Positions 1-7,706 of a DNA stretch of 64,000 bases are shown here, piece after piece. Below the pieces are notes generated by a model. That model had not been told where the DNA came from. It saw only the letters and a list, made by a program, of their open reading frames with translations, and made no database searches. Source of the stretch: Afipia sp. (GTDB lineage Bacteria > Pseudomonadota > Alphaproteobacteria > Rhizobiales > Xanthobacteraceae); assembly GCA_017308595.1 (NCBI GenBank), contig JAFKER010000006.1, positions 1 through 64,000 on the forward strand, written 5' to 3'. The position numbers were made by a program, and so were the translations under genes. How positions within the stretch are numbered: the first letter of the stretch is position 1; every line of letters starts with the position of its first letter.

Positions 1-148
1 TCGAGGACTGGAGGATCGACTACAACACCAACCGACCCCACACGAGCCTCAAAGGGCTTACACCGACCGAGTTCGCCAACCGCTCCAGCAGGGGCGAAAA
101 CCAGAACAGAGTCTACTTATAAACGAGGGCAATCAGGGGGGCAGGTCA
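1..148 (+). mobile_element. Right end of an IS3-family insertion sequence (truncated by window edge)
   Basis: The 3' end of a transposase gene is followed after 12 bases by a G-run and GCAGGTCA ending near 148. On the other strand this reads TGACCTGCCCCCC, which resembles the terminal inverted repeat of IS3-family (IS407-like) elements that end in TG...CA. The left end lies outside the window, so neither the full repeat pair nor the target-site duplication can be checked. The end at 148 is inferred. Confidence 0.6.
3..122 (+). CDS. IS3-family transposase OrfB, C-terminal fragment
   Basis: The open frame from the window edge encodes 39 residues beginning EDWRIDYNTNRPH and continuing SLKGLTPTEFA before a TAA stop. 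The pattern Y-N-x-x-R-P-H, then L-x-x-x-T-P-x-E-F, is the C-terminal end of the DDE integrase core of IS3-family OrfB proteins, where the third acidic residue precedes this stretch. The N-terminal part and the catalytic aspartates are off the window. The element sits inside the accessory region that ends at tRNA-Ile. Confidence 0.85.
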   Translation, partial: EDWRIDYNTNRPHTSLKGLTPTEFANRSSRGENQNRVYL

Positions 149-215
149 CTTCACTTAAGGTTTTCCGCCGCTCCGTGTCTAAACGCTCGCTCTTTATGCG
201 ATCTTGAATGCTCAT
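147..215 (-). pseudogene. Start of an unknown gene cut by the IS end
   Basis: On the minus strand an ATG at 215 has a GGAG ribosome-binding sequence six bases upstream. It opens a frame MSIQDRIKSERLDTERRKT that runs straight into the IS end near 148 and then stops within the IS. The charged, helix-forming start and the good ribosome-binding site suggest a real gene beheaded by the IS insertion. The rest of the gene should lie on the far side of the IS, outside the window. The family is not recognised. Confidence 0.35.
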
Positions 216-409
216 ATCTTGCTCCATGTTACGATTAGGCTGAAGCGATTGCTGCAGCCTGTTACTTTACAAGATCGCTTTGGTCGGCTGTGATGCAACT
301 AAGCGGCTGCGGAATCCGCGAACAATCTCTGCCCCGGACTTGTTAAGAAAACAGACAAACCTATCCAGTTGTTTCAGGCCAGCATGCGGGAAATTGAATA
401 CTCTGCACA

Positions 410-434
410 CCGGGTCGATTGGTTATCGACCCGG
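410..434. terminator. Perfect 10-bp inverted repeat, possible terminator
   Basis: CCGGGTCGAT and ATCGACCCGG flank a five-base loop. It lies about 75 bases past the stop of the 126-aa minus-strand gene. There is no T-run on either strand, so it is either a weak or Rho-assisted terminator or an unrelated palindrome. The rest of 216-506 shows no gene I can support. Confidence 0.4.
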
Positions 435-506
435 CGTCACATTACAGACAATGGCGATACTCAGAATCCGAGTATGCCACCGAGATATTCGTCATCATCG
501 TAGATA

Positions 507-887
507 CTACTGTCGGTCGATTATCTCCGAGAGCAAGTCCTTAAATTCCTCCAGTTGCCCCGTGTCTTCAATAATTCCGATCACCGACAGGGGGTGCTTA
601 GTGCTCTTCATCGACGCGCTATATCTATTCATCTTTCTGAGTGCCGACGTAATTCGCTGCAGTTCCCTCCCATCAGACCTGTCGGAATGTTTCATCCGCT
701 TTCGCAAGGTCTCTAGCTGCTTCACCACATCACATACCGTGTCTGGAAATTGGTCGATACCCTCCGCTAAGCTGCATGCCCAATTACAGCTGTCTTGAAG
801 TCGCTCGCTCGCTTTACTAATCTTGCGCGAGAGATCCAACCGCAGCTTCGTTGAGTTATCGAGTTCGGCGTTTGATTTGTCTTTCAT
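507..887 (-). CDS. Hypothetical 126-aa helical protein
   Basis: No family is recognised. The start is supported by AAAAGGACG eight bases before the ATG. The protein is charged (start MKDKSNAELDNSTKLRLDL) and predicted almost wholly helical. Basic and acidic residues alternate, with two cysteines in the CNWACSLAEG stretch near residue 35, and there is no signal peptide or membrane segment. It lies inside the tRNA-Ile island between the IS fragment and other unknown genes, so an accessory or mobile-element role is likely but unproven. A longer plus-strand frame over the same DNA lacks a comparable ribosome-binding site. Confidence 0.55.
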   Translation of the reverse strand: MKDKSNAELDNSTKLRLDLSRKISKASERLQDSCNWACSLAEGIDQFPDTVCDVVKQLETLRKRMKHSDRSDGRELQRITSALRKMNRYSASMKSTKHPLSVIGIIEDTGQLEEFKDLLSEIIDRQ

Positions 888-1006
888 AACAGCGTCCTTT
901 TAAAATGCGCGCGAACTATTTCGCGAACTACTTTACAAGGTCGATTTCATGAAATTCGGGACGGGATTTTATACGTTGCACTATTAGATGGAGCGATTCG
1001 AGGTTC

Positions 1007-1597
1007 TCACAGGACGAGCATGTCGTCGTAATGAACTTTCCCGGCTTTGAACGCCTTGAAAGCATAGTCGCAAACATCTTCGTCCTTGAGCCGAACGAGA
1101 TGAATGCTTCCGAGCGATCTCGAACGATACGATGACTCTAGATCCTTGAAATGCTTGATAAGGCCCGTCGTGAGCCTAGAGCGCCTACCGTCAGCACCTT
1201 GCACGCACTTTCCACCTAGCTCACGACGTTTCGGCGGCACGAACCAGATGCCATTGAAGTGAAGACCGTCGTTCACGATATCCAACGGCAGATTCCTCCG
1301 CCGATTCTTCCACACCGGCAAATCCGGACATCCGATGAACCGCGGCCTTAACGGCTGCCATTCTTTGGAATTCGGCTTCCGAACCACTCTTAATGTCAGC
1401 TTGCCATGAACAGCAGCGACCTCTTTCTTCATGATCTCAACGTGAACCCTTCTTCCGCCCGGCAACTGGTTGAACATGAAATTCGCGTAGTAACCGATAT
1501 ATCCATCATCCAGTTGTTGACGAACCCACTGAGAATAACCGTCAACGATCTCAGTTCTCTTGCTGTACGGCAAATAACTGCATGACTGACTGATCAT
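1007..1597 (-). CDS. Hypothetical 196-aa island protein, faintly replication-initiator-like
   Basis: The ATG at 1597 has TAAGG seven bases upstream. The protein is basic and globular. A stretch near residue 112 (GLHFNGIWFVPPKRR) recalls the His-containing strand of small rolling-circle and phage Rep proteins, and an earlier stretch (RRVHVEIMKK, near 50) could be another strand. A proper HUH motif and a clear catalytic tyrosine motif are not visible, so this is only a hint. About 90 bases upstream lie two phased palindromes (1686-1724) that could be its operator or an origin. The gene belongs to the tRNA-Ile island. Function unknown. Confidence 0.6.
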   Translation of the reverse strand: MISQSCSYLPYSKRTEIVDGYSQWVRQQLDDGYIGYYANFMFNQLPGGRRVHVEIMKKEVAAVHGKLTLRVVRKPNSKEWQPLRPRFIGCPDLPVWKNRRRNLPLDIVNDGLHFNGIWFVPPKRRELGGKCVQGADGRRSRLTTGLIKHFKDLESSYRSRSLGSIHLVRLKDEDVCDYAFKAFKAGKVHYDDMLVL

Positions 1598-1685
1598 CTC
1601 ACAACCTTAAATTTCACCATTTTTCGATTGAAGACACACTTCTCCCATATGAGAAGCTGTTTCCGGATAAGGCAGACTGCATTCG

Positions 1686-1724
1686 CGTTGGACTACCAAC
1701 GGCTTTCCGTTGGATTGCCAACGG
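1686..1724. repeat. Two tandem palindromes, 22-bp period
   Basis: CGTTGGACTACCAACGG (1686-1702) and CGTTGGATTGCCAACGG (1708-1724) are 17-bp copies with two differences. Each contains the inverted repeat CGTTGG-N4-CCAACG. Their starts are 22 bp apart, about two helical turns, so two dimers could bind the same DNA face. They lie in the 295-bp gap upstream of the 196-aa gene. Operator or iteron-like origin sites are the natural readings. Confidence 0.6.
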
Positions 1725-1892
1725 TAATGGCTCGCTGCATTCTAGAATTAGTATTTACAAGATTGGGAATTTGAACCGTCCAGATCTAGAACGCCGCGTT
1801 TCCCGATCTATTACCTCGCCACCACGCAAATCGTCCCGTGAAGTCGCGACACGTAACAGCATTCGAATTCGATCAAAGAAAAAATAGCCGCT

Positions 1893-2378
1893 CTAATCGT
1901 CTCCTGAGCGGACATTCTGAGCAATGTGTTCCAGCAATTTTTTGGGTACCACGTCCCGTTCAAATGCCTCATTCAACTGCTGTGACCAACGGCTCACTGT
2001 ACGGTTGTCGCGCTCTGTTACTGCAGCAATGAGGGCGTTGAACGGATTAGCTCCCTTTCGATGTAAACGGCCCGATAGCTTCGCCACGGCATTTACGCGC
2101 TTTTCGAATTTATCTTCACGCGCCCACTTCCAAGCAAGCTCGTAAACTTCAAGCAGGGAATCGCGATATCCGTACCTGCCTTTGGCGAGATTTCCCAGCA
2201 AGCCTGAACGTATAGCGGCAAGCTTTTCAGCAAGAACGGGGAACTTCTCTTCTGCCTGTTCGCGCTCAATTCGACGTCTATCTGCCGCGAGCACTCGCGG
2301 TTTTTTTGGACGCAAATTTTCTCCTGGCGACCTGAATTGCGCTCCCGGTGAAAGACGGCGCTTCTTTGACCTTTTCAT
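1893..2378 (-). CDS. Hypothetical 161-aa basic protein
   Basis: The start has a strong AAGGAGAA ribosome-binding sequence six bases before the ATG. The first 45 residues are very basic (MKRSKKRRLSPG, then RPKKPRVLAADRRRIEREQ), suggesting nucleic-acid contact. They are followed by helical segments ending near KKLLEHIAQNVRSGDD. No family is recognised. It is divergent from the 130-aa gene at 2512, with a 127-bp AT-rich gap between them holding at least one promoter. This AT-rich stretch stands out from the GC-rich surroundings and fits horizontally acquired DNA. Confidence 0.6.
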   Translation of the reverse strand: MKRSKKRRLSPGAQFRSPGENLRPKKPRVLAADRRRIEREQAEEKFPVLAEKLAAIRSGLLGNLAKGRYGYRDSLLEVYELAWKWAREDKFEKRVNAVAKLSGRLHRKGANPFNALIAAVTERDNRTVSRWSQQLNEAFERDVVPKKLLEHIAQNVRSGDD

Positions 2379-2476
2379 TTTTCTTCTCCTTCGATCATCC
2401 GCTCACGAGACGAAATGGAAATATTGAAACTATTGGAACAATTATCTTTTAAATTTGTTATATAAAGCAGTATACA

Positions 2477-2505
2477 TTGACAATATAGCATATTTGAGTT
2501 ATTGA
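2477..2505 (+). promoter_or_regulatory. Sigma70-type promoter for the 130-aa gene
   Basis: TTGACA at 2477-2482 is a perfect -35 box. A 17-base spacer leads to TATTGA at 2500-2505, a 4/6 match to the -10 box. The predicted start of transcription (about 2511-2513) falls on the ATG at 2512, so the transcript would be leaderless. No ribosome-binding sequence is visible before that ATG. Confidence 0.5.
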
Positions 2506-2511
2506 TTGAAA

Positions 2512-2904
2512 ATGGTCACCAAGTCGCCGCAAGCCGCCGCCGCATTACCAAGTCCGCAAGAGGCGGCGATCATTTTGCTTCGACTAATTGAATTGCGAGA
2601 AAAGGAGTCGCTGCCAGCAACGCGCGTCCGAATTTCGGAACTAACTCTGCGCCGCCTGTGGGGTCGCAGCAAAATCAGAACTGAATTTTTTGAGGAGGTA
2701 CAGGAGTGGTTAGCACGTGGTGGGTGGACTCTGTTTTTTGCCCACGACACATATGCCGCGATCCGAACCAACGCAGTAAGAAGCTGGGCGCGCCTTTCAT
2801 CGAAGAGGCTCGCAAACGACCTTGAGCTCATAAGGAAAGGAAAGTTCGACTTCCAAGCATACGCCTATCTACTCGACGATATGGACGACACCTCCGACGA
2901 CTAA
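2512..2904 (+). CDS. Hypothetical 130-aa protein with possible helix-turn-helix
   Basis: The frame also opens with TTG at 2506, but the ATG at 2512 is preferred because a good promoter predicts transcription to start there. The protein is helical (RLIELREKESLPATRVRIS, ELTLRRLWGRSKIRTEF), which could be a small DNA-binding fold, and ends in an acidic tail (LLDDMDDTSDD). No family is recognised. It is divergent from the basic 161-aa gene and sits directly upstream of the excisionase-like ORF and integrase, so it may regulate the island or be cargo. Confidence 0.55.
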   Translation: MVTKSPQAAAALPSPQEAAIILLRLIELREKESLPATRVRISELTLRRLWGRSKIRTEFFEEVQEWLARGGWTLFFAHDTYAAIRTNAVRSWARLSSKRLANDLELIRKGKFDFQAYAYLLDDMDDTSDD

Positions 2905-2917
2905 TGATCGGAAGGTG

Positions 2918-2935
2918 AGACCTTTAGTCAGGTCT
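2918..2935. repeat. Inverted repeat before the excisionase-like gene
   Basis: AGACCT and AGGTCT flank six bases, just upstream of the excisionase-like ORF and after the stop of the 130-aa gene. It could be an operator or a recombination-accessory site. It is short, and chance cannot be excluded. Confidence 0.35.
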
Positions 2936-2939
2936 TGGC

Positions 2940-3371
2940 ATGTTCCCTCGCATGGGAATTGCAATGGCAAAACTTCTAGACGTTTCCAGCGTGGCGCGTA
3001 ACGCGCCGTTACGGCTATCAATCGCAGCAAAGCTAGCTTTCCCCGATGGGTCAATGACAGCATCCGGCCTCCGTAAGGAAGCCGCAAGGGGCCGGCTCGA
3101 CATTGAACGTGTTGCGCGAAAAGACTTCACCACACTCGAAAACATTGATCGAATGAGAGAGCTATGCCGCGTAAAGCGAAGAGAGCAAGACTCTGGCTGC
3201 GCCCAGACGTCAAAGACTGCGATGGGAAGATCGAGCGGCAATCTGCCTGGGTCGTCCTCGACAGAGGTAAGTACATCGTCACAGGTTGCCTTGCGCACGA
3301 AACTGACGCAGCAGAAAAATTCCTTGCGAACTACATCGCGCAAAAACATCAGCCCATCCGGCAACGACTAG
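2940..3371 (+). CDS. Excisionase-like / small DNA-binding protein upstream of the integrase
   Basis: The first 75 or so residues (LSIAAKLAFPDGSMTASGLR, then DFTTLENIDRMRELCR) match the small proteins that precede this type of integrase in Rhizobiales. They have a winged-helix, excisionase-like look in which SMTASGLRKEAARGRL would be the recognition region. The start may be the ATG at 2940, 2952 or 2964; 2964 (MAKLLDVSS) fits relatives best. The frame runs on about 208 bases inside the integrase gene. That tail is serine- and threonine-rich and not family-like, so either the overlap is real or the true stop has been lost by a frameshift. The role in directing excision is inferred from position. 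Confidence 0.55.
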   Translation: MFPRMGIAMAKLLDVSSVARNAPLRLSIAAKLAFPDGSMTASGLRKEAARGRLDIERVARKDFTTLENIDRMRELCRVKRREQDSGCAQTSKTAMGRSSGNLPGSSSTEVSTSSQVALRTKLTQQKNSLRTTSRKNISPSGND

Positions 3372-4432
3372 ATATTGAGGAGATCATCATAGCTGACGTG
3401 CTCTCAATCTACGTCGATGACAAAAAGCTCCATGAGAGCGAACGAGCATTGCAGGCGTTTGCACGTTTGGAGCGGCTAAACGAATACTGGGGCGCGCGTA
3501 AGCTAGTGGAGGTGAATGGTGAGACATGCCGCGAATACGTCAAATTGCGTGGCAATGAAGGTTCTGCTCGGCGGGATCTGGAGGATCTGAGAGCAGCGAT
3601 CAACCATCACTCCCGCGAGGGATATCACCGAGGCATTGTGCGCGTGGTCCTGCCACCAAAAGGCAAGCCGCGTGATCGCTGGCTTACGCGGTCAGAGGCA
3701 GCGGTGCTCCTACTGGTATGTTGGCGCACGCGAGAAACCCAGGTCATTCACCGCGGCCCAAATAAGGGTCAGCGCATACAAACGGATCGACGGCCGCTCC
3801 GCCACTTGGCCCGCTTCATTTTACTTGGTTTGTACACCGGCACACGGGCCGCGGCCATCGCCAGCGCATCGATCGAGCGCGGCGAAGGCAGGTCTTACGT
3901 CGATCTCGATAATGGTATCTTTTATCGACTCGCAGAAGGCAAACGAGAGACCAAGAAGCGGCAACCGCCAGTTCCCATCCCGCCTCGCCTGCTGGCACAT
4001 CTGCAACGTTGGAAAGCCAAGGGTCTGGTTCGGCGCCACGTGATAGAGTGGAATGGCGAACCGATTAAATCGGTCAAGACGGCTTTCAAAAGCGCGGCGA
4101 ACCTCGCTGGTCTCGGCACCGATGTGACACCTCATACGTTGCGGCACACCGCCGCAACGTGGCTGATGCAGGCTGGTGTCGGCAAATGGGAGGCGGCTGG
4201 CTTTCTCGGCATGTCGGTTGAGATGCTCGACCGCGTCTATGGCCACCATCATCCGCTGCATTTGCGGCAAGCCGCTAATGCGATCGGTTATCGCCGCCAA
4301 AAGGAAACATTGTCAGTATCATTGTCAAAGCCGAAACCGGCTAATTCCAACGCAACTCAAGTCGTTGATATCGTTGGTGGGCCCGGCAGGACTCGAACCT
4401 GCAACCAGACCGTTATGAGCGGTCGGCTCTAA
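3164..4432 (+). CDS. Tyrosine recombinase (integrase) of the tRNA-Ile island
   Basis: This 422-aa site-specific integrase has an N-terminal core-binding region (to about residue 165) and a C-terminal catalytic domain. The catalytic set is visible: Arg in TGTRAAAI (228), His and Arg in HTLRHTA (324, 327), and Tyr in RVYGHHHP (359). The usual LGH histidine is replaced by Met in FLGMS, as in close Rhizobiales relatives. The last 19 residues (GGPGRTRTCNQTVMSGRL) are an antisense reading of tRNA-Ile, so the gene ends inside its own target site. The start MPRKAKRARLWLRP fits family members. It should catalyse insertion and excision of the DNA to its left, helped by the upstream excisionase-like protein. 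Confidence 0.93.
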   Translation: MPRKAKRARLWLRPDVKDCDGKIERQSAWVVLDRGKYIVTGCLAHETDAAEKFLANYIAQKHQPIRQRLDIEEIIIADVLSIYVDDKKLHESERALQAFARLERLNEYWGARKLVEVNGETCREYVKLRGNEGSARRDLEDLRAAINHHSREGYHRGIVRVVLPPKGKPRDRWLTRSEAAVLLLVCWRTRETQVIHRGPNKGQRIQTDRRPLRHLARFILLGLYTGTRAAAIASASIERGEGRSYVDLDNGIFYRLAEGKRETKKRQPPVPIPPRLLAHLQRWKAKGLVRRHVIEWNGEPIKSVKTAFKSAANLAGLGTDVTPHTLRHTAATWLMQAGVGKWEAAGFLGMSVEMLDRVYGHHHPLHLRQAANAIGYRRQKETLSVSLSKPKPANSNATQVVDIVGGPGRTRTCNQTVMSGRL

Positions 4433-4450
4433 CCATTGAGCTACAGGCCC
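4375..4450 (-). tRNA. tRNA-Ile (CAU, lysidine-type)
   Basis: The minus strand reads GGGCCTG at the 5' end, pairs it with CGGGCCC at the 3' end, has discriminator A and an encoded CCA, and carries the T-arm GCAGG-TTCGAGT-CCTGC. The anticodon loop is CTCATAA, giving CAU. The overall sequence resembles the minor isoleucine tRNA whose C34 is modified to lysidine, rather than tRNA-Met. The integrase gene overlaps 58 bp of it on the other strand, so the tRNA 3' end is the attachment site. The 165 bases from here to bioA hold nothing I can identify. Confidence 0.93.
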
Positions 4451-4615
4451 CGCCGGTCCGGCGAGCGCGGATTGCGGTGCAAGCACCCCATACAATGACC
4501 AGCTTCGCCGGGCAATCCGGCGCGAGCATATTGCTTAAACATATGCTGACCCAACTGGCCTGCGGGCCGCATTTCTGGCAGCTTCCAACGCCAAACAATA
4601 CGGAAATTCAGCAGC

Positions 4616-5872
4616 TCAGGCGATTTCTGCCGCAAGTTCATCGATCGCGTCGTAAACCAGATCAAGGTCGCTTGCGGTGCTGCAATAGGGTGGCATGACA
4701 TAAATCGTGCTGCCAAGGGGACGAACCAGCAGCCCGCGTTCAAGAAACCCGCGATAAAGACGCGGGCCGATGTCAGCGAGATAACCTGCATCCTTTACCA
4801 CGATATCGAGCGCCGCGATGGTTCCAATCTGGCGTACATCCGTAAACCGCGGATCATCGCGGAAGCGCGCAAGCCTGGTGACATGCAATGCCGCAAGTGT
4901 CGTAATACGTTCCATCACAGGTTCACGTTGCCAGATTTCCAGATTGGCCAATGCCGCCGCACAGGCAACGGGGTTGGCCGTATAAGAACTGGAATGAAAG
5001 AACGTCTTGCTGCGATCCTGTGAATAGTGTGCATCGAAAATGTCGGCACGGCACATGGTGACCGCGAGCGGCACCGATCCACCGGTCAATCCTTTCGAGT
5101 AGCATGCAATGTCAGGCGCGACGCCGGCCTGCTCGCAGGCGAACAGCGTTCCGGTTCGCCCCCACCCTGTCATCACCTCGTCAGCGATAAAGAGCACATC
5201 GTATGCCTCGCAGATGCATTTCATTTGCGACAAAACAGACGGCGGATAGATCAACATTCCGCCTGCGCCCAGAACGAGCGGTTCAACGATCAGCGCAGCC
5301 ACATCGCCGCGCTTGCAGGCTGTCTTAAGGGTATCCAGCGTCGCTTCTTCGCGATTCACGGCAGGGAACGGGATTCGCTCGACGTCAAACAGCAGAGGAG
5401 CATACGGTGCGTTGAACACCCCGCGCTCGCCGACCGACATGCCTCCGATGGTGTCACCGTGATACGCGCCTTCCAGCGCCAGAATGCGGGTGCGTCTGAT
5501 TCCCTTGTTTTGCCAGAAGCCCAGCGCCATCTTCAGCGCAACTTCGACCGAGGTCGATCCGCTGTCAGAGAAGAACACATACTCAAGTTCGGGCGGAGTG
5601 ATCGCGACCAGGTGCCGTGCAAGTTTCTCCGCCGGCTCGTGCGTGAACCCCGCGAAGATCACCTGATCCAGGCGGTCGATCTGATCCTTGATAGCTTGCA
5701 CAATATGCGGATGACGATGGCCATGGGTGATCACCCACCAGGAAGAAATCGCATCGAAGATACGGCGGCCGTCAGCGGCTTCAAGCCAGGCCCCCTCGCC
5801 TCTTGAGATCACCGTCGGATCGGGTTGAACAGCGTGCTGCGTGAATGGGTGCCAGACGGGAGATTTGGTCAT
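4616..5872 (-). CDS. bioA: Adenosylmethionine-8-amino-7-oxononanoate aminotransferase
   Basis: BioA transfers an amino group from S-adenosylmethionine to 7-keto-8-aminopelargonic acid (KAPA) to give diaminopelargonate (DAPA), a late step of biotin synthesis in the cytosol. The 418-aa length is normal. Class III aminotransferase marks are visible: WHPFTQH at the start, ISSWWVITHGHRHP, GSTSVEVALKMAL, the Asp of FIADEVMTGWGRTG, and the PLP lysine in CYSKGLTGG. Its ATG shares one base with the bioD stop (TGATG), showing translational coupling. It is the last gene of panD-bioF-bioD-bioA. Confidence 0.96.
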   Translation of the reverse strand: MTKSPVWHPFTQHAVQPDPTVISRGEGAWLEAADGRRIFDAISSWWVITHGHRHPHIVQAIKDQIDRLDQVIFAGFTHEPAEKLARHLVAITPPELEYVFFSDSGSTSVEVALKMALGFWQNKGIRRTRILALEGAYHGDTIGGMSVGERGVFNAPYAPLLFDVERIPFPAVNREEATLDTLKTACKRGDVAALIVEPLVLGAGGMLIYPPSVLSQMKCICEAYDVLFIADEVMTGWGRTGTLFACEQAGVAPDIACYSKGLTGGSVPLAVTMCRADIFDAHYSQDRSKTFFHSSSYTANPVACAAALANLEIWQREPVMERITTLAALHVTRLARFRDDPRFTDVRQIGTIAALDIVVKDAGYLADIGPRLYRGFLERGLLVRPLGSTIYVMPPYCSTASDLDLVYDAIDELAAEIA

Positions 5873-6510
5873 CAGCTCCCATCCTTTAGAAAATCATCGA
5901 GATTGAAATGCTGCGCAAACGCAGCGCGTAAATTTTCACCCGTGAGCGATGCAAGATGAGGCAACCGGCCAAGCCGCCGCGCCTCACCCATTTTGCAGAT
6001 CACCCGCTCGGACTCTTCATTCTCATCGCCGACAAACGCCACGCCGAGCAACGGGATACGTCGCATGCGCAGCGCTTCGATCGACAGCAGGCTGTGATTG
6101 ATGGTGCCGAGTGTGGTGCGCGCACAAAGCACGACCGGCACATTCCAGCGTGCCATTACATCGACATAGGTCAGGCTTTCTGTTAGCGGCACCATCAGAC
6201 CGCCCGCCCCTTCGATCACCAGCGGCCGATCGGTCTCCGGCAATGCAAGTTTCCGCGGATCGATGCTCACGCCGTCAATCCTTGCCGCCAGATGCGGCGA
6301 TGCCGGTGTTTTCAGGCGGTAAACTTCTCTGACCAGGCGTTGCTCGGGAAGGCCCGACAACCGCATCACAGTCTCGCGGTCGGTTTCATCATCCAAACCG
6401 GCCTGAACCGGCTTCCAGTAGAACGCGTTGAGTGCGCCCGCAAGCGCTGCGGAAAAAACCGTCTTGCCGATGCCGGTGTCAGTCCCGGTGACAACAATAC
6501 GCAAGTTCAT
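5872..6510 (-). CDS. bioD: Dethiobiotin synthetase
   Basis: BioD closes the ureido ring of dethiobiotin from DAPA, CO2 and ATP. At 212 aa it has the family length. The N-terminal P-loop [11 protein letters not shown] is textbook, KPVQAG follows, and [12 protein letters not shown] is the second conserved motif. It overlaps bioF by ATGA and bioA by one base, so the three are co-translated. No signal peptide or membrane segment; cytosolic. Confidence 0.96.
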   Translation of the reverse strand: MNLRIVVTGTDTGIGKTVFSAALAGALNAFYWKPVQAGLDDETDRETVMRLSGLPEQRLVREVYRLKTPASPHLAARIDGVSIDPRKLALPETDRPLVIEGAGGLMVPLTESLTYVDVMARWNVPVVLCARTTLGTINHSLLSIEALRMRRIPLLGVAFVGDENEESERVICKMGEARRLGRLPHLASLTGENLRAAFAQHFNLDDFLKDGS

Positions 6511-7637
6511 GCAGCTTTTCGCATATCTTCGGCAAGCGCCCCGAACAACTCGGCGACGGCAGCCTCATCGACGTTCAGAGTCAGCGCAATGCGCAGCCGC
6601 GCTGTACCCTCGGGAACAGTTGGTGGACGAATCGCACGAATATCAAAGCCTCGCTCCTGAAGAGAAGCTGCGACGGAAACAGCGGCTCGGTCGGATCCGA
6701 TGACAATGGGGAGAATGTGCGAGCCGGACGGCACGATGCCGCAGCGACGGCGCAGTTCGCCGCTAGCGAAACGAACCAGTCTTGCCAGCCGTTCGCGTCG
6801 CTCGGGCTTGGTTCCGGAAATCTCGATCGCAGCCCGCGTGATTGCCGCCGTCAACGGCGATGGCGCAGTCGCAAAAATGAAGGGGCGCGCGCGGTTGACC
6901 AGAAAATCGCGGATCGCGCGCGGCGCGAGGATAAATCCTCCGACAGAACCGAGCGCCTTGCCGCATGTATGCAAAGTAACAACATTCTCGCGCCCCTCGC
7001 ACGCAGCAGCCAGTCCCCGCCCTTGCGGGCCGAGCACGCCAGTCGCATGCGCCTCATCGATCACGATCATCGCCTCATGACGATCGGCAACGGCAAGCAG
7101 CCCGGCGAGGTCGGGACTATCTCCGTCCATGCTGTAAAGGCTCTCGACCGAAATCCACGGGCGGCCCTTACCACCGCTTGCACGCCAGCGAACAATCGAA
7201 GCGTCGAATGCGTCAATATCGTTATGCGCGACCGCAACATGGTCGGCACGGCCGCTGCGTAAACCCTCATGAACGCTGGCGTGAATCAGTTCGTCGTGAA
7301 CGACAAGATCGCCACGTTGCGGCAATGTTGAGAAGATCGCAAAATTCGCCACATAACCGCCGCCGAAATAGAGCGCCGTTTCAGCACCGAAGTAAGCTGC
7401 GGCCTCACTCTCCAGCGCCTCGTGCTCGTCGTGATTTCCGCGCAAAAGACGAGATCCGCCAGCTCCGACGGGAACACCGCGCGCAATCGCATCAAACGCC
7501 GCCCGCCTTAGCTCTTCGGATTCTGCGAGCCCCAGATAGTCATTCGACGTGAAATCGTTTCCGGACCGTCCGCGAAGAGATCGCAGACGGCCGCGTCCTG
7601 CAAGATCATTCAGGTCGGCTTGGAATTTCTCATGCAT
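6507..7637 (-). CDS. bioF: 8-amino-7-oxononanoate synthase
   Basis: BioF condenses a pimeloyl thioester with L-alanine to give KAPA, the first committed ring step of biotin synthesis. It is a PLP alpha-oxoamine synthase: [42 protein letters not shown], and the PLP lysine in [12 protein letters not shown] are all present. The frame opens at 7676, but the ATG at 7637 (MHEKFQADL, 376 aa) has GGAG eight bases upstream and starts like family members, so it is chosen. The stop overlaps the bioD start (ATGA). It is preceded by panD at a 69-bp gap. Confidence 0.94.
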   Translation of the reverse strand: MHEKFQADLNDLAGRGRLRSLRGRSGNDFTSNDYLGLAESEELRRAAFDAIARGVPVGAGGSRLLRGNHDEHEALESEAAAYFGAETALYFGGGYVANFAIFSTLPQRGDLVVHDELIHASVHEGLRSGRADHVAVAHNDIDAFDASIVRWRASGGKGRPWISVESLYSMDGDSPDLAGLLAVADRHEAMIVIDEAHATGVLGPQGRGLAAACEGRENVVTLHTCGKALGSVGGFILAPRAIRDFLVNRARPFIFATAPSPLTAAITRAAIEISGTKPERRERLARLVRFASGELRRRCGIVPSGSHILPIVIGSDRAAVSVAASLQERGFDIRAIRPPTVPEGTARLRIALTLNVDEAAVAELFGALAEDMRKAA

Positions 7638-7706
7638 GCGGCGCTCCAGACTTGAAAGACAACAGGATGCGATCATCGCTGAAGGCGCCGCACCGACTTA
7701 ACCTGG

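Larger units (their letters stand above)
1..4374. mobile_element. Integrative island (right part) in tRNA-Ile(CAU)
   Basis: The integrase gene abuts and overlaps the 3' end of the minus-strand tRNA. Islands inserted in a tRNA 3' end lie downstream of it, which here means to the left. The contents (an IS fragment, unknown small genes, an AT-rich promoter region, an excisionase-like ORF and an integrase) fit. The left junction, which should carry a copy of the tRNA 3' end, is outside the window, so the island's length is unknown. Confidence 0.75.

Noticed and set aside
280-798. 172-aa plus-strand frame
   Set aside because: It overlaps the minus-strand 126-aa gene, which has the better ribosome-binding site and helical composition; the plus frame is serine/cysteine-rich and looks antisense.
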